This document shows positions 17,538 to 25,300 of a DNA stretch of 64,000 bases, one piece after another (position 1 is the first letter of the stretch; each line of letters begins with the position of its first letter). The notes beneath the pieces are model-generated. The model had not been told where the DNA came from. It searched no databases and saw only the letters and a list, made by a program, of their open reading frames with translations. This stretch comes from Frigoribacterium sp. JB110. GTDB taxonomy: Bacteria > Actinomycetota > Actinomycetes > Actinomycetales > Microbacteriaceae. Where the stretch lies: positions 372,001 through 436,000 of the forward strand of contig NZ_FUIA01000019.1 of NCBI RefSeq assembly GCF_900163665.1. The letters run 5' to 3'. Made by a program: the position numbers and the translations under genes.

Positions 17538-18308
17538 TCATCCGCCGGGTCTGCTCACCCCCGGACACGCACTCGCACCGCGCTGGCGCACCAGCCACAC
17601 CACGTCCCGAGCAAACGACTCGCACAGCAGCAGCAGTGCGACGGCGACCGCCGCGATCGACATCACCGCGGGAACGAGCCCCGACGCAGCGACGACCAAC
17701 GCGATGCCCTGCACTGCCGTGACGACCTTGCGCCAGTGACGCGGCGGCAGCGGAGCCCGCAGCCACGGCAGCACCCAGCCGGCCGCGACGAAGGCGTACC
17801 GCATGATCCCGATCGCGAGGACCCACGCGCCCAGCGTCTGCGCGACGAATGCGCTGAGCACCAGCAGCAGAAATGCGTCCACCTCCATGTCGTAGCGCGC
17901 GCCGAGCGGTGTCGCGGACCCGGTGCGCCGGGCGACCCAGCCGTCCACGGCGTCGAGGGCGAGCGCGGGGATCGCCAACGCGAGCAGCAGCCAGGTGGGA
18001 ACCGACTGCAGAAACGACGCCGCGACGACGACCGTGACGAACCCCACGAGCACAGAGCGAGCCGTGGTGACGGCATTCGCCTGTCCGAACCGTTCGGCAC
18101 CGCTGCGGCCGAGCGCCAGAGCGAGCAGCGCGTTCGAGACGGCGAGATACCCGACGCCCAGCGCAGCGGCGATGACCGGAAGCCCGCCGAACACGCCCAG
18201 CACGACACCGAGCACGCCGATGGCGGTGGCGATAGGCGGTGCCCAGTGAATCATCTTCATCGACTGCCTCGGGCTTCGAACGCCCTGTTGCTCTCCGGTG
18301 GACGACAT
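17538..18308 (-). CDS. CDP-alcohol phosphatidyltransferase family membrane protein
   Basis: A 256-residue integral membrane enzyme with about seven to eight hydrophobic segments. DAVDGWVARR followed by GARYDMEVD fits the CDP-alcohol phosphotransferase motif D-x2-DG-x2-AR-x8-G-x3-D-x3-D, with all four metal-binding Asp present. Such enzymes join a CDP-activated lipid to an alcohol (inositol phosphate, glycerol phosphate, others); the acceptor cannot be deduced. It is divergent from the 18367-23368 operon with a 58-bp shared promoter region, so it may act in the same pathway. It sits beside tRNA-His. Confidence 0.9.
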   Translation of the reverse strand: MSSTGEQQGVRSPRQSMKMIHWAPPIATAIGVLGVVLGVFGGLPVIAAALGVGYLAVSNALLALALGRSGAERFGQANAVTTARSVLVGFVTVVVAASFLQSVPTWLLLALAIPALALDAVDGWVARRTGSATPLGARYDMEVDAFLLLVLSAFVAQTLGAWVLAIGIMRYAFVAAGWVLPWLRAPLPPRHWRKVVTAVQGIALVVAASGLVPAVMSIAAVAVALLLLCESFARDVVWLVRQRGASACPGVSRPGG

Positions 18309-18333
18309 CCTGTGAGGATCGTGCCATCAGGCT

Positions 18334-18339
18334 TAGCAT
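18334..18339 (+). promoter_or_regulatory. Candidate -10 of the 18367-23368 operon
   Basis: TAGCAT in the short divergent gap. AGGAGG (18355-18360) lies six bases before the GTG at 18367, so the mRNA would have a leader of about 20 bases. Confidence 0.45.
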
Positions 18340-18366
18340 GAGAAACGGGCCGACAGGAGGAGACGC

Positions 18367-19359
18367 GTGCAGGAAGCCGCCGCATTCTGGATCGAAAGGC
18401 CGCACGTCGGCGCGATGCGGACGCAGCCGCTCCCGTCGGTCGGCGAAGACGACGTGCTCGTCCGCACGCAGTTCAGCGGCATCAGCGCGGGAACGGAGAC
18501 GCTCGTCTTCCGCGGTGAGGTTCCCGCCGCAGAATCCGAACGGATGCGGGCGCCGTTCCAGGAGGGCGATTTCCCCGGCCCGGTGAAGTACGGATATCAG
18601 AGCGTCGGCGTGGTGATCGACGGGCGCCCCGATCTCGTCGGCCGCACGGTCTTCGCTCTCCATCCTCATCAGTCCGCGTTCGTCCTTCCCGCCGACGCCG
18701 TGTTCCCCCTTCCAGAGGGCGTCCCGCCGCGCCGCGCCGTGCTCGCCGGAGCGGTGGAGACCGCGCTGAACGTGGCGTGGGACGCGGCACCGCGCATCGG
18801 CGACCGGATCGTCGTGATCGGTGCGGGAACGATCGGCTGCTGCATCGCGCGTCTGCTTCGCGGCATCCCGGAAACGGATGTCACCCTGGTCGATATCGAC
18901 CCGATGCGGCAGAGCACCGCAGCGCAGCTCGGTGTCAGGTTCGCCGAAGCCGCCGCGGCGCCGGGCGACCGCGACATCGCGATCCACGCCAGCGGCAGCG
19001 GTTCCGGTCTGCAGCTCGCCCTGGAGTCGGTGGCGGAGGAAGGCACGGTGATCGAGGCGAGCTGGTACGGCGACCGGCCCGTCACCGTGTCACTCGGCAG
19101 CGACTTCCACTCCCGACGGTTGTCCATCCGCTCCTCGCAGGTCGGCGCTGTCTCGTCGTCACGACGAGGCAGCAGAACACGCCGCGATCGGCTCGCCCTC
19201 GCGTTGCGCCTGCTGCGCGACAGCGGGTTCGACGCACTGTTGGGCGCCGAGTCATCCTGGCGCGAACTGCCGGAGGTGATGGCGTCTCTCGCCGACGGGA
19301 CGTCTGAACGTGGCGGCACGGGTCCGTGCCTCACCATCGATTGGAAGGACGCACCATGA
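18367..19359 (+). CDS. MDR-family (alcohol dehydrogenase-like) oxidoreductase
   Basis: A 330-residue medium-chain dehydrogenase/reductase. The nucleotide-binding fold is visible as [16 protein letters not shown] with an acidic VDID at the end of the second strand, favouring NAD(H). The usual catalytic zinc motif CGxD is replaced by [11 protein letters not shown], the variant seen in BchC-like and other non-zinc members, so catalysis is probably zinc-independent. It is first in an operon of six genes that each overlap by 4 nt. GTG start with AGGAGG six bases upstream. Substrate unknown; context suggests a small secreted or membrane-anchored product. Confidence 0.88.
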   Translation: MQEAAAFWIERPHVGAMRTQPLPSVGEDDVLVRTQFSGISAGTETLVFRGEVPAAESERMRAPFQEGDFPGPVKYGYQSVGVVIDGRPDLVGRTVFALHPHQSAFVLPADAVFPLPEGVPPRRAVLAGAVETALNVAWDAAPRIGDRIVVIGAGTIGCCIARLLRGIPETDVTLVDIDPMRQSTAAQLGVRFAEAAAAPGDRDIAIHASGSGSGLQLALESVAEEGTVIEASWYGDRPVTVSLGSDFHSRRLSIRSSQVGAVSSSRRGSRTRRDRLALALRLLRDSGFDALLGAESSWRELPEVMASLADGTSERGGTGPCLTIDWKDAP

Positions 19360-19757
19360 CCTTCACCGTGACCGTGCGCGATCACATGATGATCGCCCAC
19401 AGCCTCTCCGGCGACGTGTTCGGGCCCGCCCAGAACCTGCACGGAGCGACCTACGTCGTCGACGCGTCCTTCCGAGCCTCCGAGCTGAGCGCCGACGGCG
19501 TCGTCGTCGACATCGGACGAGCCGCCTCGGCACTGCACGAGATCACTTCTTCGTTGACGAACCGCAACCTCGACGACGATCCGAGGTTCGCCGGGACGAA
19601 CACCACCACCGAGCACCTCTGCCGCGTCGTCGCGGATGCCCTCGCCGAACGGGCAGGCGACGGCGCACTCGGCGCCGAGGGACGGCTGCTCACGACGATC
19701 ACCGTCACGCTGCACGAATCGCACATCGCCTGGGCGAGCTTCGAAAGGCAGCTGTGA
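19356..19757 (+). CDS. 6-pyruvoyl-tetrahydropterin synthase/QueD homologue, catalytically atypical
   Basis: A 133-residue T-fold protein. IAHSL near residue 12 and LHGATY near residue 33 align with the AAHRL and HGH zinc sites of QueD, and HESHIAW near the end aligns with the substrate-anchoring Glu. However the third zinc His is Ala (HGA for HGH), the catalytic Cys four residues before the HG is Ala, and the LDHxxLN dyad reads LTNRNLD. So the classic pterin synthase triad looks absent by eye alignment. It overlaps the genes on both sides by 4 nt (ATGA, GTGA). It may catalyse a different reaction or only bind a pterin-like ligand. Confidence 0.82.
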   Translation: MTFTVTVRDHMMIAHSLSGDVFGPAQNLHGATYVVDASFRASELSADGVVVDIGRAASALHEITSSLTNRNLDDDPRFAGTNTTTEHLCRVVADALAERAGDGALGAEGRLLTTITVTLHESHIAWASFERQL

Positions 19758-20893
19758 ACGGGACACGGGCCGTGCTCGCCGCCGGGGCCGCAGGCGACAC
19801 CGAAGAAATGCCGACAGGCGGCACTCACCACGAGGATTCTCTTGGCGCGGTCGATTTCGTCGTACCCGCCTGGGTGGAGGATGCGGCACGCATCAGCGGC
19901 GGAAATGTGTACGATCTCGCGGTCCACGAGGCGCTCGAGGCACAGTGCTGGAGGGCGTGCCTGCGCCGAGTCGACGTCGGCGACGCAGCCATGTCATCGG
20001 CGCTTCGCGACATGCGCGATGGAGCGGTGGTGCTCGTCGACGGGCTGCTCGCCAGCCGTGCCGCCGATGCCCTCACCCGGGAGTCCACCAGGCTGCGCGT
20101 GGTGGTTCTCGCACACATGGTGGAGAGTTCTTCCGCTGGCGCTTCGAAGGCCGTCATCGCCGGCGAGCGCCGCGCTCTCCGCGCCGCACGCGGCGTCGTC
20201 GCCACCAGTCGCTGGACCCGCGATGTCCTCGTCTCCCTCGGCAGCGTTTCGGCCGACCGCGTCGTCATCGCCCGTCCCGCCGTCGCCGGTGCGGTTCGTC
20301 CCGCTGAATCGGACCCGCAGGGCGAACGCCTGCTGTGCGTCGGTCCCCTCGCCCCGCACAAAGGGCAGGACATCCTGGTGCGCGCGCTGGCGGGCATCGA
20401 GGCCGAACAGCACTGGAGGTGCACCTTCGTCGGCTCGCCAGACGTCGACCCCGCTTTCTCGGCCGCGCTGAGGGATCAGGTCGACGCCTTCGGCCTGAGC
20501 GACCGCATCCGGTTCGTCGGCGTGCTCGCCGGGCGCCGAATGACCGAACAGTTCACGGCGACGGACCTGCTGGTCGCCCCGTCGCGCGACGAACCCTTCG
20601 GAATGGCCGCAGCCGAGGCATCGGCACACGGCATCCCCGTACTCGCCGCCCGCACCGGCGGTCTCCCCGAAGCGATCGCTGCCAACGCCGGCCGGATGTT
20701 CGTTCCACCGGATGATCCGCACGCCCTGCGCAGGGAGCTGCGCAGATGGTGGTCCGACGACAGCACCCGCGCCACCATCGTCCGTGACGCGATGCGGACC
20801 CGATCGATCACCCGCAGCTGGGATGACACGGCGCACGACGTCGCTGCGGCGCTCACCACCGCAGCCGCACCGGCCGGGAGCGACGCACCATGA
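19754..20893 (+). CDS. Glycosyltransferase family 4 (GT-B fold)
   Basis: A 379-residue GT-B glycosyltransferase. The donor-binding half shows [19 protein letters not shown] and then [18 protein letters not shown] with TGGLPEAI, the E-x7-E type nucleotide-sugar site of GT4 enzymes. The first 40 residues are less conserved and include an acidic stretch. The GTG start overlaps the previous stop (GTGA). It has no membrane segment, so it acts on the cytoplasmic side, presumably on the product of the flanking reductases; donor and acceptor cannot be read from sequence. Confidence 0.9.
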   Translation: MNGTRAVLAAGAAGDTEEMPTGGTHHEDSLGAVDFVVPAWVEDAARISGGNVYDLAVHEALEAQCWRACLRRVDVGDAAMSSALRDMRDGAVVLVDGLLASRAADALTRESTRLRVVVLAHMVESSSAGASKAVIAGERRALRAARGVVATSRWTRDVLVSLGSVSADRVVIARPAVAGAVRPAESDPQGERLLCVGPLAPHKGQDILVRALAGIEAEQHWRCTFVGSPDVDPAFSAALRDQVDAFGLSDRIRFVGVLAGRRMTEQFTATDLLVAPSRDEPFGMAAAEASAHGIPVLAARTGGLPEAIAANAGRMFVPPDDPHALRRELRRWWSDDSTRATIVRDAMRTRSITRSWDDTAHDVAAALTTAAAPAGSDAP

Positions 20894-21702
20894 CCCCGGG
20901 GATCAGCAGTGCGTGGCTCGCCGTGCGCGAGCCCGAGGATGCGCGCGCACGTTCGACCGCACTCGCCGAGGCACTGGCCTCCCACGTTCACGAAGCGCCG
21001 ATCATCGCACACGATCTCGGCTCCGGCACCGGATCGATGATGCACTGGCTGGCACCGATGCTGCCAGGGCCGCAGAGCTGGCACCTGCATGATCGGGACG
21101 CCCAGTTGCTGCAGCGCGCCGCGGACGCCCCACGACCCTTCGACCACGGCGGATCCGTCGTCTCGGTGTCCACGCGCGTCGGTGCGCTCGACGATCTGGA
21201 TCCAGAGGACCTGCGCGGTGCGTCTCTCATCACCGCATCGGCACTCCTGGATGTGCTCACCGAGGACGAGCTGCGCGCCGTCGTGTCCCATTGCGTCGCG
21301 GGCGGCGCTCCCGTGCTGTTCGCGCTGACCGTGACAGGCGACGTCGCGGTCACGCCCGCAGACCCGCTCGACGATGACCTCCGTGCGGCGTTCAACGCGC
21401 ACCAGCAGCGCGTGCACGCCGGCGTGCACCTGCTCGGCCCGACAGCCCTCGATCGGGCGCGCGCTCTGTTCGACAGCGCCGGGTGGGAGGTCCGCGCCGT
21501 CGACACACCGTGGCGCCTCGGCTGGCACACGCCGAGGCTGCTGTCAGAGTGGTTGGCCGGATGGACGGACGCGGCCGTCGAGCAGAGGCCCCAGCTGCGA
21601 TCGGCGGCCGCCGACTACCGCGCCGGACGCACCGCGCAGGCGCGCGCCGGGGCGCTCTCCGTCGACGTGCACCATCAGGATCTGATGGCATGGCCGCCAT
21701 GA
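20890..21702 (+). CDS. SAM-dependent methyltransferase (class I)
   Basis: A 270-residue Rossmann-fold methyltransferase. Motif I reads IIAHDLGSGTGSM around residues 37-49, followed by an acidic residue pair in HLHDRDAQLL and ITASALLDVL at motif IV. The C-terminal third (GWHTPRLLSEWLAGW) probably shapes the substrate pocket. It overlaps both neighbours by 4 nt. Methyl acceptor unknown; the gene order suggests it modifies the glycosylated intermediate before export. Confidence 0.87.
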   Translation: MTPGISSAWLAVREPEDARARSTALAEALASHVHEAPIIAHDLGSGTGSMMHWLAPMLPGPQSWHLHDRDAQLLQRAADAPRPFDHGGSVVSVSTRVGALDDLDPEDLRGASLITASALLDVLTEDELRAVVSHCVAGGAPVLFALTVTGDVAVTPADPLDDDLRAAFNAHQQRVHAGVHLLGPTALDRARALFDSAGWEVRAVDTPWRLGWHTPRLLSEWLAGWTDAAVEQRPQLRSAAADYRAGRTAQARAGALSVDVHHQDLMAWPP

Positions 21703-22670
21703 CGTGGTTCCCGCAGGCTGCCGCCGTGCTGCGCTCACGGCGGGTGCGAGTGTGGGCGCGGCCGATCGCGGGAGCAGCCATCCTGGCCGCGGTGGTGTGG
21801 CGGGTCGGTGCGGAGCCGTTCGCCCGCGGATTGCTCAGCATGGATGTGTCATCGGTCGCGTCCGCGGTCGGGCTGATCGCCGTTGCCACCGCCGCATCGG
21901 CATGGCGGTGGCGCGTCATCGCGCAGCGCCTCGGCGCACACATCTCGCTGCCCAACGCGATCGCGTCGTACTACCGCTCGCAGTTCCTCAATGCTGTGCT
22001 CCCCGGCGGCGTGCTCGGCGACGTCCATCGCGCTGTCACGCACGGAACCGACGCCGGCAGCTTGGCCCAGGCCGCCCGCGCCGTGGCGATCGAACGCCTG
22101 ACGGGGCAGGTCGCGCTCGCCGCCGCAACCGCTGCGGTCGTGCTCTGGACAGCTCCCGCCTTCGGTCCGACCGTGCTCGTCGTGATGGCCATCGCGGTCG
22201 CGGTCGTCGCGCTGCTCATCGGTGCGATGACCCTCGCCCATCGCGGGCGCGGGATCATCCGGCGCGAATGGGCACATCTGCGCAAGGGCGTCGGCTCCGG
22301 CGGTGCGCTCGCGCAGATCGCGGCGAGTTCGGCGGCGGTGCTCGCGTGCCATGTCACACTGTTCGCCGTGGCCGCTTCCGCTGTCGGCATGCGGCTGCCG
22401 ATCCCGCAGCTGATCGGGATCTCGCTGGTTGCGCTGCTCGGAGCGGCCATTCCGACGAACATCGCCGGTTGGGGGCCGCGCGAAGGCGTGGTCGGCTGGG
22501 TGTTCCATACGGCCGGGCTCACGGCCGCGGCCGGCGTGGCCGCATCGACGGCGTTCGGTCTGTTGGTGCTGATCGCCGTCGTGCCCGGTGCCTTCGTCAT
22601 GCTCGTCAGCGCTCTGCGCGGTCGGCGCACGCACGGGCCCGCTGCCTTCGGAGGAACCCAGACGCCATGA
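21699..22670 (+). CDS. YbhN/MprF-type flippase-like membrane protein
   Basis: A 323-residue integral membrane protein with about seven to eight hydrophobic helices, of the lysylphosphatidylglycerol synthase transmembrane (UPF0104) family. YYRSQFLNAVLPGGVLGDVHRA and PTNIAGWGPREG are the family's conserved loops. It lacks the soluble aminoacyl transferase domain of MprF, so a flippase or lipid-scaffold role is more likely. Start ATG 21699 overlaps the methyltransferase stop (ATGA); an ATG at 21690 is less likely. Its presence implies that the pathway product is lipid-linked or crosses the membrane. Confidence 0.88.
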   Translation: MTWFPQAAAVLRSRRVRVWARPIAGAAILAAVVWRVGAEPFARGLLSMDVSSVASAVGLIAVATAASAWRWRVIAQRLGAHISLPNAIASYYRSQFLNAVLPGGVLGDVHRAVTHGTDAGSLAQAARAVAIERLTGQVALAAATAAVVLWTAPAFGPTVLVVMAIAVAVVALLIGAMTLAHRGRGIIRREWAHLRKGVGSGGALAQIAASSAAVLACHVTLFAVAASAVGMRLPIPQLIGISLVALLGAAIPTNIAGWGPREGVVGWVFHTAGLTAAAGVAASTAFGLLVLIAVVPGAFVMLVSALRGRRTHGPAAFGGTQTP

Positions 22671-23368
22671 ATCATGCGCAGAACCCTCCCCGACCGTACG
22701 TGACGGCGAGTGCGGCCATGTCCCTCGACGGCTACCTCGACACCGCGTCCCCACCGCGTCTCGCGCTGTCCAGCGATGCCGACTTCGATCGCGTCGACGA
22801 GGTGCGGGCCGCGCACGACGCAGTCCTCGTCGGCGCGCGGACCGTCCGCCTCGACGATCCGCGACTGCTCGTGCGCGGAGAGGAACGGCGCCAGCGCAGA
22901 ACCGAGGCAGGTCGAAGCCCGAACCCCACCAAGGTCACCGTGACGGGCACCGGCGATCTCGACCCGCGCGCGCGGTTCTTCACCGCCGGCGACGCCGAGA
23001 AGGTGGTGTACTGCCCTGACCGACTCTCCGAACGCCTCCGTCACCGCCTGCCGCTGGCGACCGTGATCGGGCTCGGTCCGGATGCCTCGGTTCCCGGGAT
23101 GCTGCGGGACCTCGGCGAACGCAGCGTGGCCTCACTGATGGTGGAGGGCGGCGGGCGCGTGCTCACCCAGTTCCTGGCATCCGGGCTCGTCGACGAGCTG
23201 CACCTTGTCGTCGCCCCGTTCTTCGTCGGAGATCGCCGTGCACCCCGATTCGTCCGCGACGCGGAGTTCCCATGGACTCCGGATCGCCGTGCTCGGCTGA
23301 TCGAGTCGACGCCGTACGGAGACGTGGTGCTGCTCCGATACGGCTTGAGCGATCGCTGCGATGCCTGA
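22667..23368 (+). CDS. RibD C-terminal/dihydrofolate reductase-like reductase
   Basis: A 233-residue NADPH reductase of the RibD_C fold. TASAAMSLDGYLD, the stretch AHDAVLVGARTVRLDDPRL, and LMVEGGGRVLTQFLASGLVDEL are the three signature blocks of pyrimidine reductases that act on 5-amino-6-ribosylamino-uracil phosphates. It has no deaminase domain. A stand-alone copy at the end of this operon suggests reduction of a GTP-derived pyrimidine or pterin intermediate rather than riboflavin synthesis, but no other rib gene is nearby. It overlaps the flippase stop by 4 nt and ends the operon. Confidence 0.9.
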   Translation: MNHAQNPPRPYVTASAAMSLDGYLDTASPPRLALSSDADFDRVDEVRAAHDAVLVGARTVRLDDPRLLVRGEERRQRRTEAGRSPNPTKVTVTGTGDLDPRARFFTAGDAEKVVYCPDRLSERLRHRLPLATVIGLGPDASVPGMLRDLGERSVASLMVEGGGRVLTQFLASGLVDELHLVVAPFFVGDRRAPRFVRDAEFPWTPDRRARLIESTPYGDVVLLRYGLSDRCDA

Positions 23369-23460
23369 CCGCTTCGTCGTTCGCTCGCCCTCTGGTCGGA
23401 CGGGCGCTGCGGCGATATCCTGATACCGATCGGAACTGACTCGACCGACGGGGGACGCAG

Positions 23461-23862
23461 ATGTCCAGCACCGGAGGAAATGCGCAACGCATGGCGCAGT
23501 ACGCGAGCGCCCTGCTCCTGATCGCCGCAGGCGGAATCCACCTGTTCCTCGTGCTGATCGGAACCGGTGGATTCCTCGGCGTGACATTCGTACTGAACGC
23601 GGTGGCGGGAATCGCACTCGGTATCGGCATGTTCGTGCTGCGCGGCACGATGCTGCGGCTCACGGCCGTGCTCGGCCTGCTGTTCATGATCGCGTCCCTC
23701 GGCGCCCTGCTGACCGCGCTCACGGTCGGCCTGTTCGGTATCCACACCTCGTGGAGCGACACGCTCGCGCCGCACACCGTGGTGGTCGAATCCATCGGCG
23801 TCGTGGTGCTCGCCGTCACCACGACGATGCTGTTCCGTTCGTCGCGCGCCGACCGGGACTGA
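23461..23862 (+). CDS. Small four-helix membrane protein
   Basis: A 133-residue protein with four hydrophobic segments (about residues 14-35, 40-58, 65-88 and 100-120) and short loops, ending in a charged tail. No catalytic motif is seen. A ribosome-binding run GGGGGA precedes the ATG and TATCCT about 40 bases upstream could be the -10. Function unknown; it is not obviously part of the preceding operon because of the 92-base gap. Confidence 0.75.
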   Translation: MSSTGGNAQRMAQYASALLLIAAGGIHLFLVLIGTGGFLGVTFVLNAVAGIALGIGMFVLRGTMLRLTAVLGLLFMIASLGALLTALTVGLFGIHTSWSDTLAPHTVVVESIGVVVLAVTTTMLFRSSRADRD

Positions 23863-23871
23863 GCGCCGACC

Positions 23872-24510
23872 TCACCCGCCATGTGATGCACACGCTCGGG
23901 CACCAGGCGTCTGCACGAATCCGGTCAGGACGCCCCGCACCGCCTCGCGCAGCATGGGGCCTTCCTGCTCCGCCGTGAACTCGGAGTCAGCGGCGATCTG
24001 CTCCAGGAACCCGTCCATCAGCAGCCGCACCCAAGACACCAGTCGTTCCGCCGGCAGATCCGTGCGCACTTGGCCAGTGCTCTGTCCCCGAACGAGCCAC
24101 TCCAACAGCAGCTCACGCTGCGCCCGCTCATCCGCCTCCAGCGCCGCGGCCACCTTCGGCTCAGTCATGACGGCGGCGACGGCACGGACGAAGCCACCCA
24201 GACGGGGATCGCTCGCGTCGTCGATCAGCTGGTCGACGATCCTGCTTATCGCAGCCAGCGGATCTTCGATGTCCTCGACCGCGGCACGGAGCTGAGCGAC
24301 GTCATCGGCACCGAGCTCCAGGATCGCCAGCAGAAGGTCCACCTTGGCCGGGAAGTAGTGGAAGAAGGTGCCGGAGCCGATCCGTGCTTCCCGGCAGATC
24401 GCCGCCGTGGTGGCACGCTCGTACCCGCGAGCGGCCATCACGGTCAACGCGGCATCGATGATGTGCAGCCGCCGCTCCTCATGACGCCGCGGATCGACGG
24501 TCCGTGCCAT
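23872..24510 (-). CDS. TetR/AcrR family transcriptional regulator
   Basis: A 212-residue repressor. The N-terminal helix-turn-helix reads IIDAALTVMAARGYERATTAAICREARIGSGTFFHYFPAK, the standard TetR DNA-binding region; the remaining helices form the ligand and dimer domain. It begins inside the 3' end of the YqeB-like gene (32-base overlap), so the two are one transcript. A palindrome over the promoter of that transcript is a natural autoregulation site. The inducer is unknown. Confidence 0.92.
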   Translation of the reverse strand: MARTVDPRRHEERRLHIIDAALTVMAARGYERATTAAICREARIGSGTFFHYFPAKVDLLLAILELGADDVAQLRAAVEDIEDPLAAISRIVDQLIDDASDPRLGGFVRAVAAVMTEPKVAAALEADERAQRELLLEWLVRGQSTGQVRTDLPAERLVSWVRLLMDGFLEQIAADSEFTAEQEGPMLREAVRGVLTGFVQTPGARACASHGG

Positions 24511-25195
24511 CGCTCACCCCTCCCGCTCGACGAGCCTCTACTCGTTCCCCGCGGCAGCGGACCACGAGGCCTGCCTCGCGCAGTGCCTCCTCAGCCTCCA
24601 TCCTGCCGGTGTTCTTCCGGCGCTTCCGTCGCCATTCGCGGATGAGCCGGTGCTCCCCCGAGGTGAAGCCGGGCTTGCCGTCCACCCACCGTGCATAGTC
24701 GCCTTCGAAGGGATCCTGGTCGAGCCATGGATAGCCGTGCTCGCGCATCGTGCTCGCGAGAGCGCTGCGGCTCACCCCGTCGGCGTTCAATCGCACCCGG
24801 ATGCGCTCACGAGGGTCCAGTACGACGACGTAGTGTCCGTCGGGATACATCGTGGCCACGTCAGTGCGTTCGATCCACCCCTCGCGATCCTCCTGCCGGT
24901 ACTCGATGTGATCGGTCGCTACGGTCAACCTCAGCCCTTCGCTCTCGATGTTCAGCGCAAGAAGCACTCCACCGACTACGCCGAGGAGCGCACCGATCGG
25001 GATCGACCAGGCCCAAGGCAGACCGGCGACCACCTGCAGCACACCGGGCGTCGGGAGCGGCGACAGGTCGAACATGTCGACCAGCCAAGCCGCGAGAACG
25101 GGCCCGCCGAGCCCGAGCCCAACCGCAGATATCAGGACCGCGAGACCGAACCCGAGCGGGATCGCCACAGGCTGTCGCAACGATGTCTCATTCAT
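24479..25195 (-). CDS. YqeB-like membrane protein
   Basis: A 238-residue protein with two hydrophobic segments near the N-terminus (about residues 12-35 and 60-82) and a soluble C-terminal region that starts LRLTVATDHIEYRQEDREGW, a PH-like beta pattern, followed by a charged helical tail. It resembles proteins I know as the YqeB family, whose function is not established. The ATG lies six bases after a TAGTAT -10. It is co-transcribed with the TetR gene, which overlaps its end, so it is the likely regulated target. Confidence 0.78.
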   Translation of the reverse strand: MNETSLRQPVAIPLGFGLAVLISAVGLGLGGPVLAAWLVDMFDLSPLPTPGVLQVVAGLPWAWSIPIGALLGVVGGVLLALNIESEGLRLTVATDHIEYRQEDREGWIERTDVATMYPDGHYVVVLDPRERIRVRLNADGVSRSALASTMREHGYPWLDQDPFEGDYARWVDGKPGFTSGEHRLIREWRRKRRKNTGRMEAEEALREAGLVVRCRGERVEARRAGGVSDGTDRRSAAS

Positions 25196-25201
25196 CCTTC
25201 A

Positions 25202-25213
25202 ATACTAGAGTAT
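25202..25213. promoter_or_regulatory. Leaderless promoter overlapped by a palindrome (TetR operator candidate)
   Basis: ATACT-AG-AGTAT is a perfect 5-bp inverted repeat. On the minus strand it contains TAGTAT (25207-25202), six bases before the ATG at 25195. A dimer bound here would block the transcript encoding the YqeB-like protein and the TetR regulator. A second short palindrome CATTAATG follows. Confidence 0.45.
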
Positions 25214-25300
25214 GCACTCCATTAATGATGGGCTACCGACTCCGTTCGCGTCGACGGGATGTCCGGGTGGAATGTCGGAGGTCGGTGAGACGATCTGGGT

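Noticed and set aside
23369..23460. Seventh gene continuing the 18367-23368 operon
   Set aside because: The next gene is 92 bases downstream with its own -10 and ribosome-binding site, unlike the 4-nt overlaps inside the operon.
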